Source: JBCCQH01 sp039024435 (GTDB taxonomy: Bacteria > Bacteroidota > Bacteroidia > J057 > JADKCL01). Taken from it: a stretch of 37,159 bases of DNA. Numbering within the stretch: position 1 is the first letter of the stretch; the number at the start of each line of letters is the position of its first letter. Under the pieces are notes generated by a model. That model was not told the DNA's origin, ran no database searches, and saw only the letters and a program-made list of their open reading frames with translations. A program made the translations under genes and the position numbers. The stretch lies in NCBI GenBank assembly GCA_039024435.1, contig JBCCQH010000076.1, forward strand, positions 1-37,159, given 5' to 3'. Of the stretch, positions 8,453 to 16,473 are shown in pieces.

Positions 8453-8484
8453 ACAATATAAATGGCCCTCCCAGCGAAATCAAA
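8453..8484 (-). promoter_or_regulatory. Putative promoter of the MORN-repeat gene
   Basis: On the minus strand TTTG (8484-8481) is followed by exactly 20 bases and TATATTGT (8460-8453), close to TAnnTTTG. The ATG is only four bases after the -7 box, so the leader would be very short or absent. Confidence 0.4.
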
Positions 8485-8568
8485 TTGCGGTTCTTCCCGG
8501 AAACCAGAGATTGTGTAAGAAAAAGGTCGATTTCGCCCAATCGCAGCGTTTGCCGTTGATAACTTCCG

Positions 8569-10146
8569 CTACTTGAAGAGTTGCACATCGTCTTCGAGTT
8601 CCTTGCGGGCAATGCTCTTGATCTTGTTGCGGCGGAATTCCAGAATGGTACTCAGCCGCAAAAGATCCAGTACTGGCTGGTCGTCTCGCAATACCCGTGA
8701 GTCTGAAAGGTCCGGATCGCTGATGACAAAGTTGCGCGGATTTTGGGCAAATATGTCTGCCTGCGAGATTTCCACACAACAAGAATTCAGGCGGCGCGGA
8801 CTGATGTCCTCCAATCTCACCTTGCCGGGCGAAGCGGCAAAGATCAAGTCGCCCACCACGCCCTCACCACCGGTGGCGACGTGGGCTTCAAAGCCGGCCT
8901 CCTGCAAGGTGCGAAAGATGGATCGGGCCGCACGGCCCTTGGGACCATTGAAATACCCCTGGAAATTCAGCAGCAATAGACCATCCGGCCTCAGCTTTTC
9001 CCGGATCGACGTAAACGATTCCAGCGTGTAGAGGTGATCGGGCTGGGCTTCGGCGACGAGTAGATCCAGCACGATGATGTCGTACCGCTTGGACGTAGTG
9101 GAAATGTAGTGCCGCGCATCGTCGGTGAAAAAGGTAAGGCCGCTTTTGTCCAAATAGAAATACCGCACCGCCAGTTCCAACTGCCGCCCGTCAATGTCGA
9201 CCGCGTCCACGTTGAAACCCAGCTTTTCGAATTCGGCCACCAGACTGCCCCCGCCCAAACCACAAATCAGCACTTCTGATCCGGCCGGCTTCATGCTCGC
9301 CAGGGTAGCCAGTAAATGGACATAGTGGAAAAACGAGCGCGCCTCAAAATCACCCTTGACGACATTGGTCTGGGGAATGCCGTTGACGAGCATTTTGCGT
9401 GAACGCACCTCTTGGGTCGCGTCCCAGGTGTCCACTACTTTCAACTGCCCCAATATGCCCTCCTCCTCATAGAGCAGCGTGACTTCCTCCGAATTGGTAG
9501 AACTGCGGAAAAACACCAAAGCCAGCGGCAACAACAGCGCCAGGCTGGCCCCGATCTGCACGGTCCGGCGGGGCAAAGTGAGCAGCGCATTCGCCCCCAA
9601 AACCACCAGCAGCGCGATCAAGCTCACCGGTTGCGAGATCCCAAATGCCGGAATCACCACGAAACCCATGCTGAACGTCGTGATGATTCCGCCCAGCGTC
9701 GACCAGGCGTACACATTGCCCGCGACCCTCCCGGACTCCTCTACCTGCCGCGTAATCCGCTGAATCAGGATCGGCGAGGTGGCCCCCAGGCTGATCAAAG
9801 GTGGCCCCAGCAAGAAAAATGTACTCAATCCGCACCCCACAAACAGATTGGCACCAGAAAATGCCCGAAACAACAAGTGGGTCGTGATCGGCATCAGAGC
9901 TAGAAAAAACGCCCCCACTACGAAGAGCAGAAAGATCAACTCATCGCCCTTGGCCCGGGCTGCCAGCCGGCTGCCGACGAAGTAACCCAAGGTCAAACAC
10001 AGCAGCGTAATCCCAATCACCGTCGTCCAGATGAAAATCGAAGAGCCATAGTAGGGCGCCAGCATTTTCGCCCCCAGCAGCTCCGCGGTCAGCACGCCGA
10101 CTCCTTCCAGAAAAGCCAATGCGTAATATCTCACCGCAAGCTTCAA
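8569..10146 (-). CDS. Membrane-fused spermidine-synthase-like protein
   Basis: A 525-residue protein. Residues about 1-215 form 6-7 hydrophobic helices (ALAFLEGVGVLTAELLGAKM, then FIWTTVIGITLLCLTLGYF). Residues about 285-480 form an SAM-type Rossmann domain like polyamine synthases: EVLICGLGGGSLVAEFEKLG, VDAVDIDGRQLELAVRYF, TDDARHYI and YDIIVLDLLVAEAQPDHLYT. This architecture is known as fused MFS/spermidine synthase. Substrates are unproven, and the usual D-S/T-D-P catalytic motif is not exact. The start is TTG at 10146 overlapping the upstream stop (TTGA). An AAGGAG Shine-Dalgarno at 10159-10154 seven bases ahead supports it, unusual in a phylum where such sites are rare. It is the third gene of a three-gene overlapping operon. 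Its first 210 residues are paralogous to the 11282-11917 product. Confidence 0.8.
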   Translation of the reverse strand: MKLAVRYYALAFLEGVGVLTAELLGAKMLAPYYGSSIFIWTTVIGITLLCLTLGYFVGSRLAARAKGDELIFLLFVVGAFFLALMPITTHLLFRAFSGANLFVGCGLSTFFLLGPPLISLGATSPILIQRITRQVEESGRVAGNVYAWSTLGGIITTFSMGFVVIPAFGISQPVSLIALLVVLGANALLTLPRRTVQIGASLALLLPLALVFFRSSTNSEEVTLLYEEEGILGQLKVVDTWDATQEVRSRKMLVNGIPQTNVVKGDFEARSFFHYVHLLATLASMKPAGSEVLICGLGGGSLVAEFEKLGFNVDAVDIDGRQLELAVRYFYLDKSGLTFFTDDARHYISTTSKRYDIIVLDLLVAEAQPDHLYTLESFTSIREKLRPDGLLLLNFQGYFNGPKGRAARSIFRTLQEAGFEAHVATGGEGVVGDLIFAASPGKVRLEDISPRRLNSCCVEISQADIFAQNPRNFVISDPDLSDSRVLRDDQPVLDLLRLSTILEFRRNKIKSIARKELEDDVQLFK

Positions 10147-11285
10147 GATCCGGCTCCTTGTGGTTCTCCGTATTGCTGCACGATGAAATCCAGGTGTTCT
10201 TCCAGATCATCGGCCCGGATATTTTTTGACCGAATGATGCCCCGGTAATCCAGCAGGTAGGTCGTCGGAATCGAGGGAACATCGTAAAACTGGAAAGGTT
10301 GCGAGTCCCAGCCATCATCGCCCAACATGTGGTAGGGACCGGGCATTTGGTCCTCGATGACTGCCTGCCGCCAGGCTTCTGCATCGTCGTCGATGGAAAT
10401 CGAAAACAGCACTACTTGGGGATCAGTTTCGGCGGACAGGATCTCATGCAGGCGGGCATTTTCCTGTCGACTGAACTCACAGTAAGAAGCCCAAGCGTAC
10501 AGGATCACCACCTTGCCCCGGACATCGGTCAGCTTGATTTCCTCACCGCGGTGATTCTTGCCAATGACGTCATCGCTGCGCATCCGCAAAAAGGGCTTCC
10601 CCACTTCGCGGACCCGCTGCTCCAACTGCTGCACGTAAGGTACGTCTCCCGCCTTTTCCTTGAGTCGGGGCAAATAACGTTGCATGTAGAAATAATTTGA
10701 CCCGATATCCAGAGCCGTTGCCGAAAGCGTCGACAGCAAAGGAAATCGCGTGGTATCCGCGTAGATCCGCAGGTAGTCACGGAACGCCATCAGCGCCTTG
10801 TCCGCCCGCGCTTCCTGATTGCGCCACTTTTCCAGATCGACATTCCGATTGATCAAGTTCATGCCCCGGCGGTTGCGCAGGTACTCACCAAACAAGCGAA
10901 TCTGCCGCACATTGAAATCGCGCAGCATTTCGGTCTGAACATTGCCTTTGACCTGATAATTGGCCAAATCTTCCAGGTCTACGTCGATCTGGATTTCATC
11001 AAATTCGGGAATGAAACCGATCACCTTTTTCGGGTCAAATTTCAATTGGAAAAGGGTTTCGGCCTTGCCCGGAGCGCGCAGTTCAAAGTTGCCCTCCTCG
11101 TCGATTTGGGTCGTATCAATCGGCACAATCCCGGACATTGAGCGTTCTTCAAGGATCACCGTCCCCGCCGGATGGTTGAGGATCGTACCCCGCACCAGGA
11201 ATTCATCCTCCGCCTTGCCCGAGCCGCCGCATCCCGGAAGCAAAAGGGCCAAACCTAAGAGAAACCAACCGTAATTCGCGTTCAT
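10143..11285 (-). CDS. TlpA-like thioredoxin-fold lipoprotein with a single active-site Cys
   Basis: A 380-residue lipoprotein. The signal and lipobox are at 1-19 (LLLPGC, Cys19). Residues about 28-110 resemble the DUF4369 beta domain found before TlpA-like redoxins in Bacteroidota (FLVRGTILNHPAGTVILEE). A helical middle (120-225) follows, then a redoxin domain at about 233-380: GEEIKLTDVRGKVVILYAW, then SYCEFSRQENARLHEIL and VPSIPTTYLLDYRG (cis-Pro). The normal CxxC is C269-E-F-S272, so the resolving Cys is replaced by Ser. Disulfide reductase activity is therefore doubtful; a monothiol, peroxidase-like or binding role is possible. The ATG overlaps the upstream gene (ATGA) and the stop overlaps the downstream gene (TTGA), which ties it to the two spermidine-synthase-like membrane proteins. 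Confidence 0.85.
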   Translation of the reverse strand: MNANYGWFLLGLALLLPGCGGSGKAEDEFLVRGTILNHPAGTVILEERSMSGIVPIDTTQIDEEGNFELRAPGKAETLFQLKFDPKKVIGFIPEFDEIQIDVDLEDLANYQVKGNVQTEMLRDFNVRQIRLFGEYLRNRRGMNLINRNVDLEKWRNQEARADKALMAFRDYLRIYADTTRFPLLSTLSATALDIGSNYFYMQRYLPRLKEKAGDVPYVQQLEQRVREVGKPFLRMRSDDVIGKNHRGEEIKLTDVRGKVVILYAWASYCEFSRQENARLHEILSAETDPQVVLFSISIDDDAEAWRQAVIEDQMPGPYHMLGDDGWDSQPFQFYDVPSIPTTYLLDYRGIIRSKNIRADDLEEHLDFIVQQYGEPQGAGS

Positions 11286-11917
11286 GCTTTCTTTGATTGA
11301 GGATCGGGAACCGAGGCATTGCCCCGCCCCGTAAGGAGGAAAATGAGCGGCAAGCCAATCAGTAAAGCGCTCGTCAACAGGGCGGAAAAGCGCAGGCCCA
11401 AAAAGGGTATCAGCAGCAAGCCCATGGTGAAATTGAGCAGGATTCCGCCCAGCGTCGACACCCCGTATATCGTTCCTGCCGAGCGTCCCACCTCTTCCAG
11501 GCGCTGGGTCAGCAGACGAATCACCATCGGCGACACCATACCAAACAGGATGATCGACGGCAACAATATCAGCATCGCCGAGAGCAAAATCGCCAGGCGG
11601 AACTCCATTCCGCTGGTCATCGCCAGGATCAACGGCGCCACGAGCGGCAACAGCGCCACCAAAATCCCAGAGGCGATCACAATCTTGTAGAGCGTAGCCC
11701 GGCTCGGACTGCGCGCACTAAATCGTCCCCCCACAAAATAGCCGATGACCAGCCCTCCGAGGGTAAATCCCAAAACCGAGGCCCAGACGTAAATCGAGTT
11801 TCCGTAAAACGGGGTGATCAGTTTCGCCCCGATCAACTCGACCGCCATCAGCGCCCCCCCTTCAATGAAGGAGACCATGTAGAGGTGCCAAACCGGGGCT
11901 TTTTTGTGTGGGCTCAT
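11282..11917 (-). CDS. Membrane-only paralogue of the spermidine-synthase fusion
   Basis: A 211-residue protein of 6-7 hydrophobic helices. It aligns by eye with the N-terminal half of the 8569-10146 product: MVSFIEGGALMAVELIGAKL with ALAFLEGVGVLTAELLGAKM, and FTLGGLVIGYFVGGRFSAR with the same region. It ends at LTGRGNASVPDPQSKKA with no SAM-binding domain. It is the first gene of the operon and overlaps the lipoprotein gene by ATGA. The clean stop and tight coupling suggest a functional membrane partner rather than a broken gene. Its role is unknown. Confidence 0.75.
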   Translation of the reverse strand: MSPHKKAPVWHLYMVSFIEGGALMAVELIGAKLITPFYGNSIYVWASVLGFTLGGLVIGYFVGGRFSARSPSRATLYKIVIASGILVALLPLVAPLILAMTSGMEFRLAILLSAMLILLPSIILFGMVSPMVIRLLTQRLEEVGRSAGTIYGVSTLGGILLNFTMGLLLIPFLGLRFSALLTSALLIGLPLIFLLTGRGNASVPDPQSKKA

Positions 11918-11988
11918 ACCTGATCAATATTAGGAAAATAGTCGCGGATGGCCAACGCTGCTGGCCAATTATTGCCGGGTGAATTGCT

Positions 11989-11996
11989 TAATTTAG
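11989..11996 (+). promoter_or_regulatory. Possible -7 box for moeA
   Basis: TAATTTAG lies 16 bases before the moeA ATG and differs at one base from TAnnTTTG. No convincing -33 element sits at the expected distance. The divergent gene starts 95 bases away. Confidence 0.25.
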
Positions 11997-12012
11997 CGGC
12001 AAAACCGTCCCT

Positions 12013-13200
12013 ATGATCCCCGTATCCCAAGCCCTCGCCCACGCCATCCACGACTTGCCCTTGCAGCCGGTGGAGACCATTCCGCTCACCCAAGCCCTCG
12101 GCCGCACCCTGGCCACCCATCTCGCCTCCCCGCTCGACCATCCCCTTTTCGACCAGAGCGCCGTGGATGGCTACGCTTTTCGCTTTGCCGATCTGGCGAC
12201 CCACGCCTCACTGCGCCAGGTCGCCGAGGTCCGGGCCGGATCCACCGCCCAAGTGAGCATTGGGCCGGGGGAATGTACGCGCATCTTTACCGGAGCCGCC
12301 GTCCCGGTGACCGCCGACACCGTCATCATGCAGGAATACACCTCCGTCCAGGGCCCGGAAGTGACCCTGGCGGACGAGCGGCTGAAAATCGGCGGCAACA
12401 TCCGCCGCCGGGGAGAACAAATTGAAGAAGGCGCGGTGGCCCTGCGCACCGGCGAAACCATCAACCCGGCGACCATCGGGTTTCTGGCCTCCCTCGGAAT
12501 CAAAAAGGTGACCGTCCGAAAACCCGTCCGCGTAGCCATTCTAGTGACCGGCGATGAGTTTGCCGCGTCCTCCGATGACCTCAAGCGGGGCAAGATCTTT
12601 GAATCAAACGGGCAAATGCTTCAAAGTGCCCTGACCCGCGCCGGCATCACCGCCGAATTCCGCATGGTTCCCGATGATTTTCCGGCCACGGTTTCGTTGG
12701 TGGAGATCGCCGCCGAGAAAAATGACCTGCTACTGATCACTGGCGGGGTTTCCGTGGGCAAATACGACTTTACCCGGCCCGCGCTGGAAGACAATGGCTT
12801 TGGGATCGTTTTTCACAAAGTCAACCAAAAGCCGGGAAAACCGCTCTTGTACGCCCGCCGGGGCGATCAAGCCGCCTTTGGCTTGCCGGGCAATCCGCGC
12901 TCGGTACTGGTCGCCTTTTACCACTACGTCCTCCCCCACCTCGATGCCCGCCTCGGTAAAGTAGCAATCGGGCGGCCCCAGTTGGCCCTGCCCCTCGCCC
13001 ACGATTACCGCAAAAAAGACGACGGCAAAGCGCATTTTGTCACCGGAACGATCAAGGCGGGCCGAGCGGCAATTTCCCCGGGGCTGGGCTCGCACATGCT
13101 GCAATCCTTTGCCCGGGCCACGATTCTCATCCACCTCCCGGGCGACCAAAGTACTTACACCGCGGGCACTTCGGTCACGGTCGAGTTGTTGCCACAATGA
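12013..13200 (+). CDS. moeA: Molybdopterin molybdenumtransferase MoeA
   Basis: A 395-residue cytoplasmic enzyme that inserts molybdate into adenylylated molybdopterin. MoeA landmarks are PLFDQSAVDGYAF near residue 45, the domain II beta-barrel region, ILVTGDEFA (about 179), LLITGGVSVGKYDFTRPAL (about 238) in the MogA-like domain III, NQKPGKPLLYA (about 275) and GLPGNPRSVLVAFYHYVLP (about 292). The length is normal. It is the first gene of the molybdenum-cofactor group; its stop overlaps the next start as ATGA, so moeA and mobA-moaD are probably translationally coupled. Codon use is strongly GC-biased, like the neighbours. Confidence 0.95.
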   Translation: MIPVSQALAHAIHDLPLQPVETIPLTQALGRTLATHLASPLDHPLFDQSAVDGYAFRFADLATHASLRQVAEVRAGSTAQVSIGPGECTRIFTGAAVPVTADTVIMQEYTSVQGPEVTLADERLKIGGNIRRRGEQIEEGAVALRTGETINPATIGFLASLGIKKVTVRKPVRVAILVTGDEFAASSDDLKRGKIFESNGQMLQSALTRAGITAEFRMVPDDFPATVSLVEIAAEKNDLLLITGGVSVGKYDFTRPALEDNGFGIVFHKVNQKPGKPLLYARRGDQAAFGLPGNPRSVLVAFYHYVLPHLDARLGKVAIGRPQLALPLAHDYRKKDDGKAHFVTGTIKAGRAAISPGLGSHMLQSFARATILIHLPGDQSTYTAGTSVTVELLPQ

Positions 13201-13979
13201 TGGGTCCGGTGACCGGTTGGGTGCTGGCGGGCGGAGGCAGCCGGCGCATGGGCCGGGACAAGGCGCAGCTCGCCTGGGCCGACCGAACGCTGCTCGATTG
13301 GGCGATCCAGCGCTTGCGTCCGATCTGTGCTTCGGTGCAAATCTTGTCCTCGGATTCGGCCCACGCGCGGCCGGGAATCGCGCGGGTTCCGGATGCACGG
13401 GCGGATTCCGGACCGCTGGGCGGGCTGGTCGCGGGGCTGCGGGCCAGTCCCACCGCGTGGAACCTTTTCCTTGCGGTGGACATGCCCCGTGTCGGTGGGG
13501 CGGCACTGCGGCGGCTTTTGGCGGAAGCCTCCGGCGAATGTACGGCGGTGGCGTATCTTGTGGGAGAACAGCCGCAGCCCCTCGTCGCGCTTTATCACCG
13601 CCGGGCCCAGGTAGCTCTGGAAGCGGCACTGGCGGCGGGTCAATGGCGGATGCAGGACCGGCTGCACGCATTGAAAACCAAATTGATTCCCCTCATGCAG
13701 GACCACCCCGACTTCAGCAATGTCAACCGCCCGGAGGATTATCCGGCAGTCCCAGTTCGCGTTTTGCTGTTCGCGAGCTTCCGGGAAAGAATCGGTTTTT
13801 CGGACCGGGAAATGGTCTTTCCCGATACGGCTGCTCTCCGCAATTGGCTGATCACCGTACATCCCCCCGCCGAATCCATGCCCTACCGCATCGCCGTAAA
13901 TCAGGAAATTGTGGCAGAAGATATCGCTCTGCAAGCGGGCGACGTAGTGGCCGTCATGCCCCCGTTTGCCGGCGGATAA
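13197..13979 (+). CDS. MobA-MoaD fusion: molybdopterin guanylyltransferase plus sulfur carrier
   Basis: A 260-residue two-domain protein. Residues 1-183 are MobA: VLAGGGSRRMGRDKAQL (GTP loop), DSGPLGGLVAGL, LFLAVDMPRVG with metal-binding D95, QPLVALY, and the closing NVNRPEDY. Without a linker, residues 186-260 are a complete MoaD: VRVLLFASFRERIG at the start and a free C-terminal PPFAGG, the Gly-Gly that is adenylated and thiocarboxylated. MobA attaches GMP to the molybdenum cofactor; MoaD is the small subunit of molybdopterin synthase with MoaE, encoded 15 bases downstream. Fusing an early-step sulfur carrier to a late-step nucleotidyltransferase is unusual. The start overlaps the moeA stop (ATGATG, so the start may be 13197 or 13200). 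Confidence 0.9.
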   Translation: MMGPVTGWVLAGGGSRRMGRDKAQLAWADRTLLDWAIQRLRPICASVQILSSDSAHARPGIARVPDARADSGPLGGLVAGLRASPTAWNLFLAVDMPRVGGAALRRLLAEASGECTAVAYLVGEQPQPLVALYHRRAQVALEAALAAGQWRMQDRLHALKTKLIPLMQDHPDFSNVNRPEDYPAVPVRVLLFASFRERIGFSDREMVFPDTAALRNWLITVHPPAESMPYRIAVNQEIVAEDIALQAGDVVAVMPPFAGG

Positions 13980-13994
13980 CCTAAATTATCTCCC

Positions 13995-14450
13995 ATGGAA
14001 ACCCAGTCCCCAAAAACAAAATCCCTGATCTCCGGACCGATCACCCCCGACCGCCTGGCGGAACTGATGGCGAAGCACCAGTCGGAGACCGGCACCGGCG
14101 CCCACTGTGTGTTCCTGGGGCAGATTCGCGCCGACCGCGCGGGAGAGCACGCCGTCGTTTCGATCACCTACAGTGCCTACGAGGCAATGGCCGAGCAAGT
14201 CATCCGCGACATTCGCGCCGCTGCCCTCGCCAAATTCCCCGATCTGCACGCGGTCCACATCTACCACAGCCTCGGCAACGTCAAGGTCGGGGAAGCCTCG
14301 ATCCTGGTCACGGTGTCGTCCGCGCACCGCAAACCCGTATTTTCCAGTCTGGAATGGATCGTCGACGAATGCAAGCACCGCCTTCCCATTTGGAAACAAG
14401 AACACCTCAACGACGGCTCCCACCGCTGGGTGGGGGAAAAACCGGGCTGA
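13995..14450 (+). CDS. moaE: Molybdopterin synthase catalytic subunit MoaE
   Basis: A 151-residue subunit that, with thiocarboxylated MoaD, converts precursor Z to molybdopterin. Family residues are present: GAHCVFLGQIRADRAG (about 35-50), Y-AYEAMAE, IYHSLGNVKVGEASILV (89-105), SAHRKPVF (H111, R112) and ECKHRLPIWKQE with K127 and K134, matching the two essential lysines of E. coli MoaE. The length is normal. It follows the mobA-moaD fusion by 15 bases, placing it beside its partner domain. The stop is at the edge of a palindromic intergenic element. Confidence 0.95.
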   Translation: METQSPKTKSLISGPITPDRLAELMAKHQSETGTGAHCVFLGQIRADRAGEHAVVSITYSAYEAMAEQVIRDIRAAALAKFPDLHAVHIYHSLGNVKVGEASILVTVSSAHRKPVFSSLEWIVDECKHRLPIWKQEHLNDGSHRWVGEKPG

Positions 14451-14534
14451 TGTCCGATTGTTGATTCTCGATTTCCGATGGGCTTTGTGGGCGAAGCGGG
14501 CCCTCCAAAATCAGAAATCAGACATTAGAAATCC
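14450..14534. repeat. Imperfect palindromic intergenic element between moaE and moaA
   Basis: The left arm ATGTCCGATTGTTGATTCT (14450-14468) pairs with 14507-14525, whose reverse complement is ATGTCTGATTTCTGATTTT (15 of 19 identical, the differences partly G-U compatible). The centre contains GGGCTT...AAGC..GCCC. It fills almost the whole gap and resembles dispersed palindromic repeats. No second copy is in the window, so its repetitive nature is inference. Confidence 0.5.
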
Positions 14535-14547
14535 TTAAATTGCCCCT

Positions 14548-15525
14548 ATGTTGCAAGACCGGTTCGGAAGGGTACACGATTATTTGCGGTTGTCGCTGGT
14601 CGACAAGTGCAATCTGCGGTGTACCTACTGCATGCCGGAAAACATCCGTTTCTTGCCGAACAAGCACCTGCTGTCGGATGAAGAATTGTTTGCCTTTGCG
14701 GAGACATTTGTGGAAATGGGGGTGAAAAAAATCCGCTTTACGGGGGGCGAGCCGCTGTTGCGGCGGAATGCGGGAGCGATCATGGAACGGATTGCGCGCC
14801 TTCCCGTTCAGTTGGCGCTCACCACCAATGGTATCCTTTTGCACGAGTTTACCGACCTGTTTGGGGAAATCGGGCTGCGCAACATCAATGTCAGCCTCGA
14901 TACTTTGCAGACGGAGCGCTTCGCCGAAATTACCCGGCGCGACCAGTTTCAACAAGTGCGGGAAAACATCGAACGGGCCGGCCGAGCCGGCTTCCACCTC
15001 AAGATCAATGTCGTCGTCACCCGCGGCGTCAACGAGGATGAACTGCTCGACTTTGTCGCCCTTACCGCATCCGAGCGCATCCACGTCCGCTTCATCGAAT
15101 TCATGCCCTTCGACGGCAACCGCTGGAAGTGGGACCAGGTCTGCTCCTACCGGGAAATGATGGCGCGCATCGAGGACCGCTACACGGTGAAAAAGCTGCA
15201 AGACGGTCCCAACAGCACCGCCAAAGCCTACCGGGTAAGCGGCTTTGCGGGAACATTTGCTGTCATCAGCAGCGTCACCCAACCGTTTTGCGGCACCTGC
15301 AACCGAATCCGATTGACCGCCGACGGAAAATTGCGCAATTGCCTATTTGCCACGCAAGAGACCGATTTGCTCACGCCGTTTCGGACCGGTGAAGACATTC
15401 GCCCGCGCATCGTGGAAGCGATTCGGGGCAAAGCCAAAGAACTGGGGGGACTCCCCGCTTTCCAAGACGAAAGCGCCCTGCAACAAAAATTGGATGGCCG
15501 GGCCATGGTCAAGATCGGCGGGTAA
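14548..15525 (+). CDS. moaA: GTP 3',8-cyclase MoaA
   Basis: A 325-residue radical-SAM enzyme for the first step of molybdenum-cofactor synthesis, making 3',8-cyclo-GTP. The N-terminal [4Fe-4S] motif is CNLRCTYC (C21, C25, C28), then IRFTGGEPLLRR (about 62-73) and LTTNG. The C-terminal cluster is PFCGTCNRIRLTADGKLRNC (C248, C251, C265). The extreme C-terminal Gly-Gly (VKIGG), needed in the active site of MoaA, is present. The length is normal. It is separated from moaE by a palindromic element, so it may have its own promoter: TAAATTGC lies seven bases before the ATG. moaC, which acts next, is not in the window. Confidence 0.96.
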   Translation: MLQDRFGRVHDYLRLSLVDKCNLRCTYCMPENIRFLPNKHLLSDEELFAFAETFVEMGVKKIRFTGGEPLLRRNAGAIMERIARLPVQLALTTNGILLHEFTDLFGEIGLRNINVSLDTLQTERFAEITRRDQFQQVRENIERAGRAGFHLKINVVVTRGVNEDELLDFVALTASERIHVRFIEFMPFDGNRWKWDQVCSYREMMARIEDRYTVKKLQDGPNSTAKAYRVSGFAGTFAVISSVTQPFCGTCNRIRLTADGKLRNCLFATQETDLLTPFRTGEDIRPRIVEAIRGKAKELGGLPAFQDESALQQKLDGRAMVKIGG

Positions 15526-15678
15526 ATCCGGCGGTCTTCCTCAGCGATGGCTTAAAATTGGGGGCGGAAATTTACGATCACCGATTTTCTCCTCAATCGA
15601 TTTTGCATCCCGACTCACCAAAATATTAACAGGATGTTGTCAACGGTCCGTTTCCCCCGGGGACAATTCACGTTTAGT

Positions 15679-15718
15679 TAACCTACGCAATATAAATTTA
15701 TTATAACCATTGGGTTAC
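15679..15718. promoter_or_regulatory. TAACC repeats upstream of the response regulator
   Basis: TAACC occurs at 15679-15683 and again in the perfect inverted repeat TAACC-ATTG-GGTTA at 15704-15717, 27 bases before the regulator ATG. The intervening DNA is AT-rich (TATAAATTTATTATAA). Similar GTAACCATTG and GTAACCCAATTG occur upstream of the next gene (16506-16550). This could be an operator, but is inference from repeats only. Confidence 0.3.
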
Positions 15719-15743
15719 TTGCGTGAGACCTCTGATCCTGCCC

Positions 15744-16421
15744 ATGGAAGCCAAAACCATATTGATCGCCGACGACGAACAGGACATCCTGGAATTGTTG
15801 GAATATGCCCTCAAAAAAGAAGGTTATACCGTTTACAAAGCCGCCGACGGCAAGGAGACGGTGAAGCTCGCCCACAAAGTCAAGCCCGACATCGTACTGC
15901 TCGACATCATGATGCCCCACAAGGACGGCATCGAAGTCTGCCGCGAGTTGCGCAACGATCCGAATTTTGAAAATACCATTATCATCATCTTGACCGCCCG
16001 CGGTGAGGAATACTCCGAAGTGGCCGGATTTGATGCCGGGGCCGACGATTATGTAACCAAGCCGGTCAAGCTCCGTTCGCTGGTCCGCCGCCTGGAAGCC
16101 TTGCTCCGGCGCGGCCAAAAGAATACGCCGGATGCCCTCAACATTCCGCCATTTGTCATTGACCGGGAAAAATACATGGTCACCCTCGAAGAGGATCCTA
16201 TCCAACTGCCCCGCAAGGAATTTGAGCTTCTCTACTTGCTGGCTTCCAACAAAAATAAAGTCGTCACCCGCGACCGCATCTTTGAAGGCATTTGGGGCAA
16301 AGATGTCATCGTGGTCGACCGCACGATCGATGTCCACATTCGCCGGCTGCGCAAGAAGATCGGCAAAGAACATATTCAAACGGTAAAAGGGGTCGGCTAC
16401 AAATTTGTGGCCACCGAATAA
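15744..16421 (+). CDS. OmpR/PhoB-family response regulator
   Basis: A 225-residue two-component regulator. The receiver domain spans 1-120: acidic pair ADDEQD, phosphoacceptor D54 in VLLDIMMP, a Thr in ILTARG and K106 in YVTKPVK. The C-terminal winged-helix DNA-binding domain (about 135-225) shows LPRKEFELLYLLASN, VTRDRIFEGIWG, RTIDVHIRRLRKKIG and VKGVGYKF. The ATG at 15744 (MEAKTILIADDE) fits the family better than an in-frame GTG at 15723. No histidine kinase is adjacent. A terminator follows at 16454. Nearby TAACC-type repeats on both sides are candidate binding sites. Confidence 0.94.
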   Translation: MEAKTILIADDEQDILELLEYALKKEGYTVYKAADGKETVKLAHKVKPDIVLLDIMMPHKDGIEVCRELRNDPNFENTIIIILTARGEEYSEVAGFDAGADDYVTKPVKLRSLVRRLEALLRRGQKNTPDALNIPPFVIDREKYMVTLEEDPIQLPRKEFELLYLLASNKNKVVTRDRIFEGIWGKDVIVVDRTIDVHIRRLRKKIGKEHIQTVKGVGYKFVATE

Positions 16422-16453
16422 GGTTACCCAAGCACACATTTTGTCATCTCAGT

Positions 16454-16473
16454 GGGCGCTTTTGCGCCCTTTT
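16454..16473 (+). terminator. Intrinsic terminator after the response regulator
   Basis: The perfect stem GGGCGC-TTTT-GCGCCC (16454-16469) is followed by TTTT then CCTTTGTT, 32 bases after the regulator stop. This is a standard rho-independent terminator on the plus strand. Confidence 0.8.

Noticed and set aside
8569..8700. Frameshift or truncation of the spermidine-synthase fusion at its 3' end
   Set aside because: The frame is continuous over 525 codons with all Rossmann motifs in order; no break is seen.
12730..13671. 313-codon minus-strand frame across moeA and mobA-moaD
   Set aside because: It is antisense to two well-supported genes; the Pro/Arg-rich translation is the usual shadow of GC-rich coding DNA.
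15678..16439. 253-codon minus-strand frame over the response regulator
   Set aside because: Antisense shadow of a clear OmpR-type gene.
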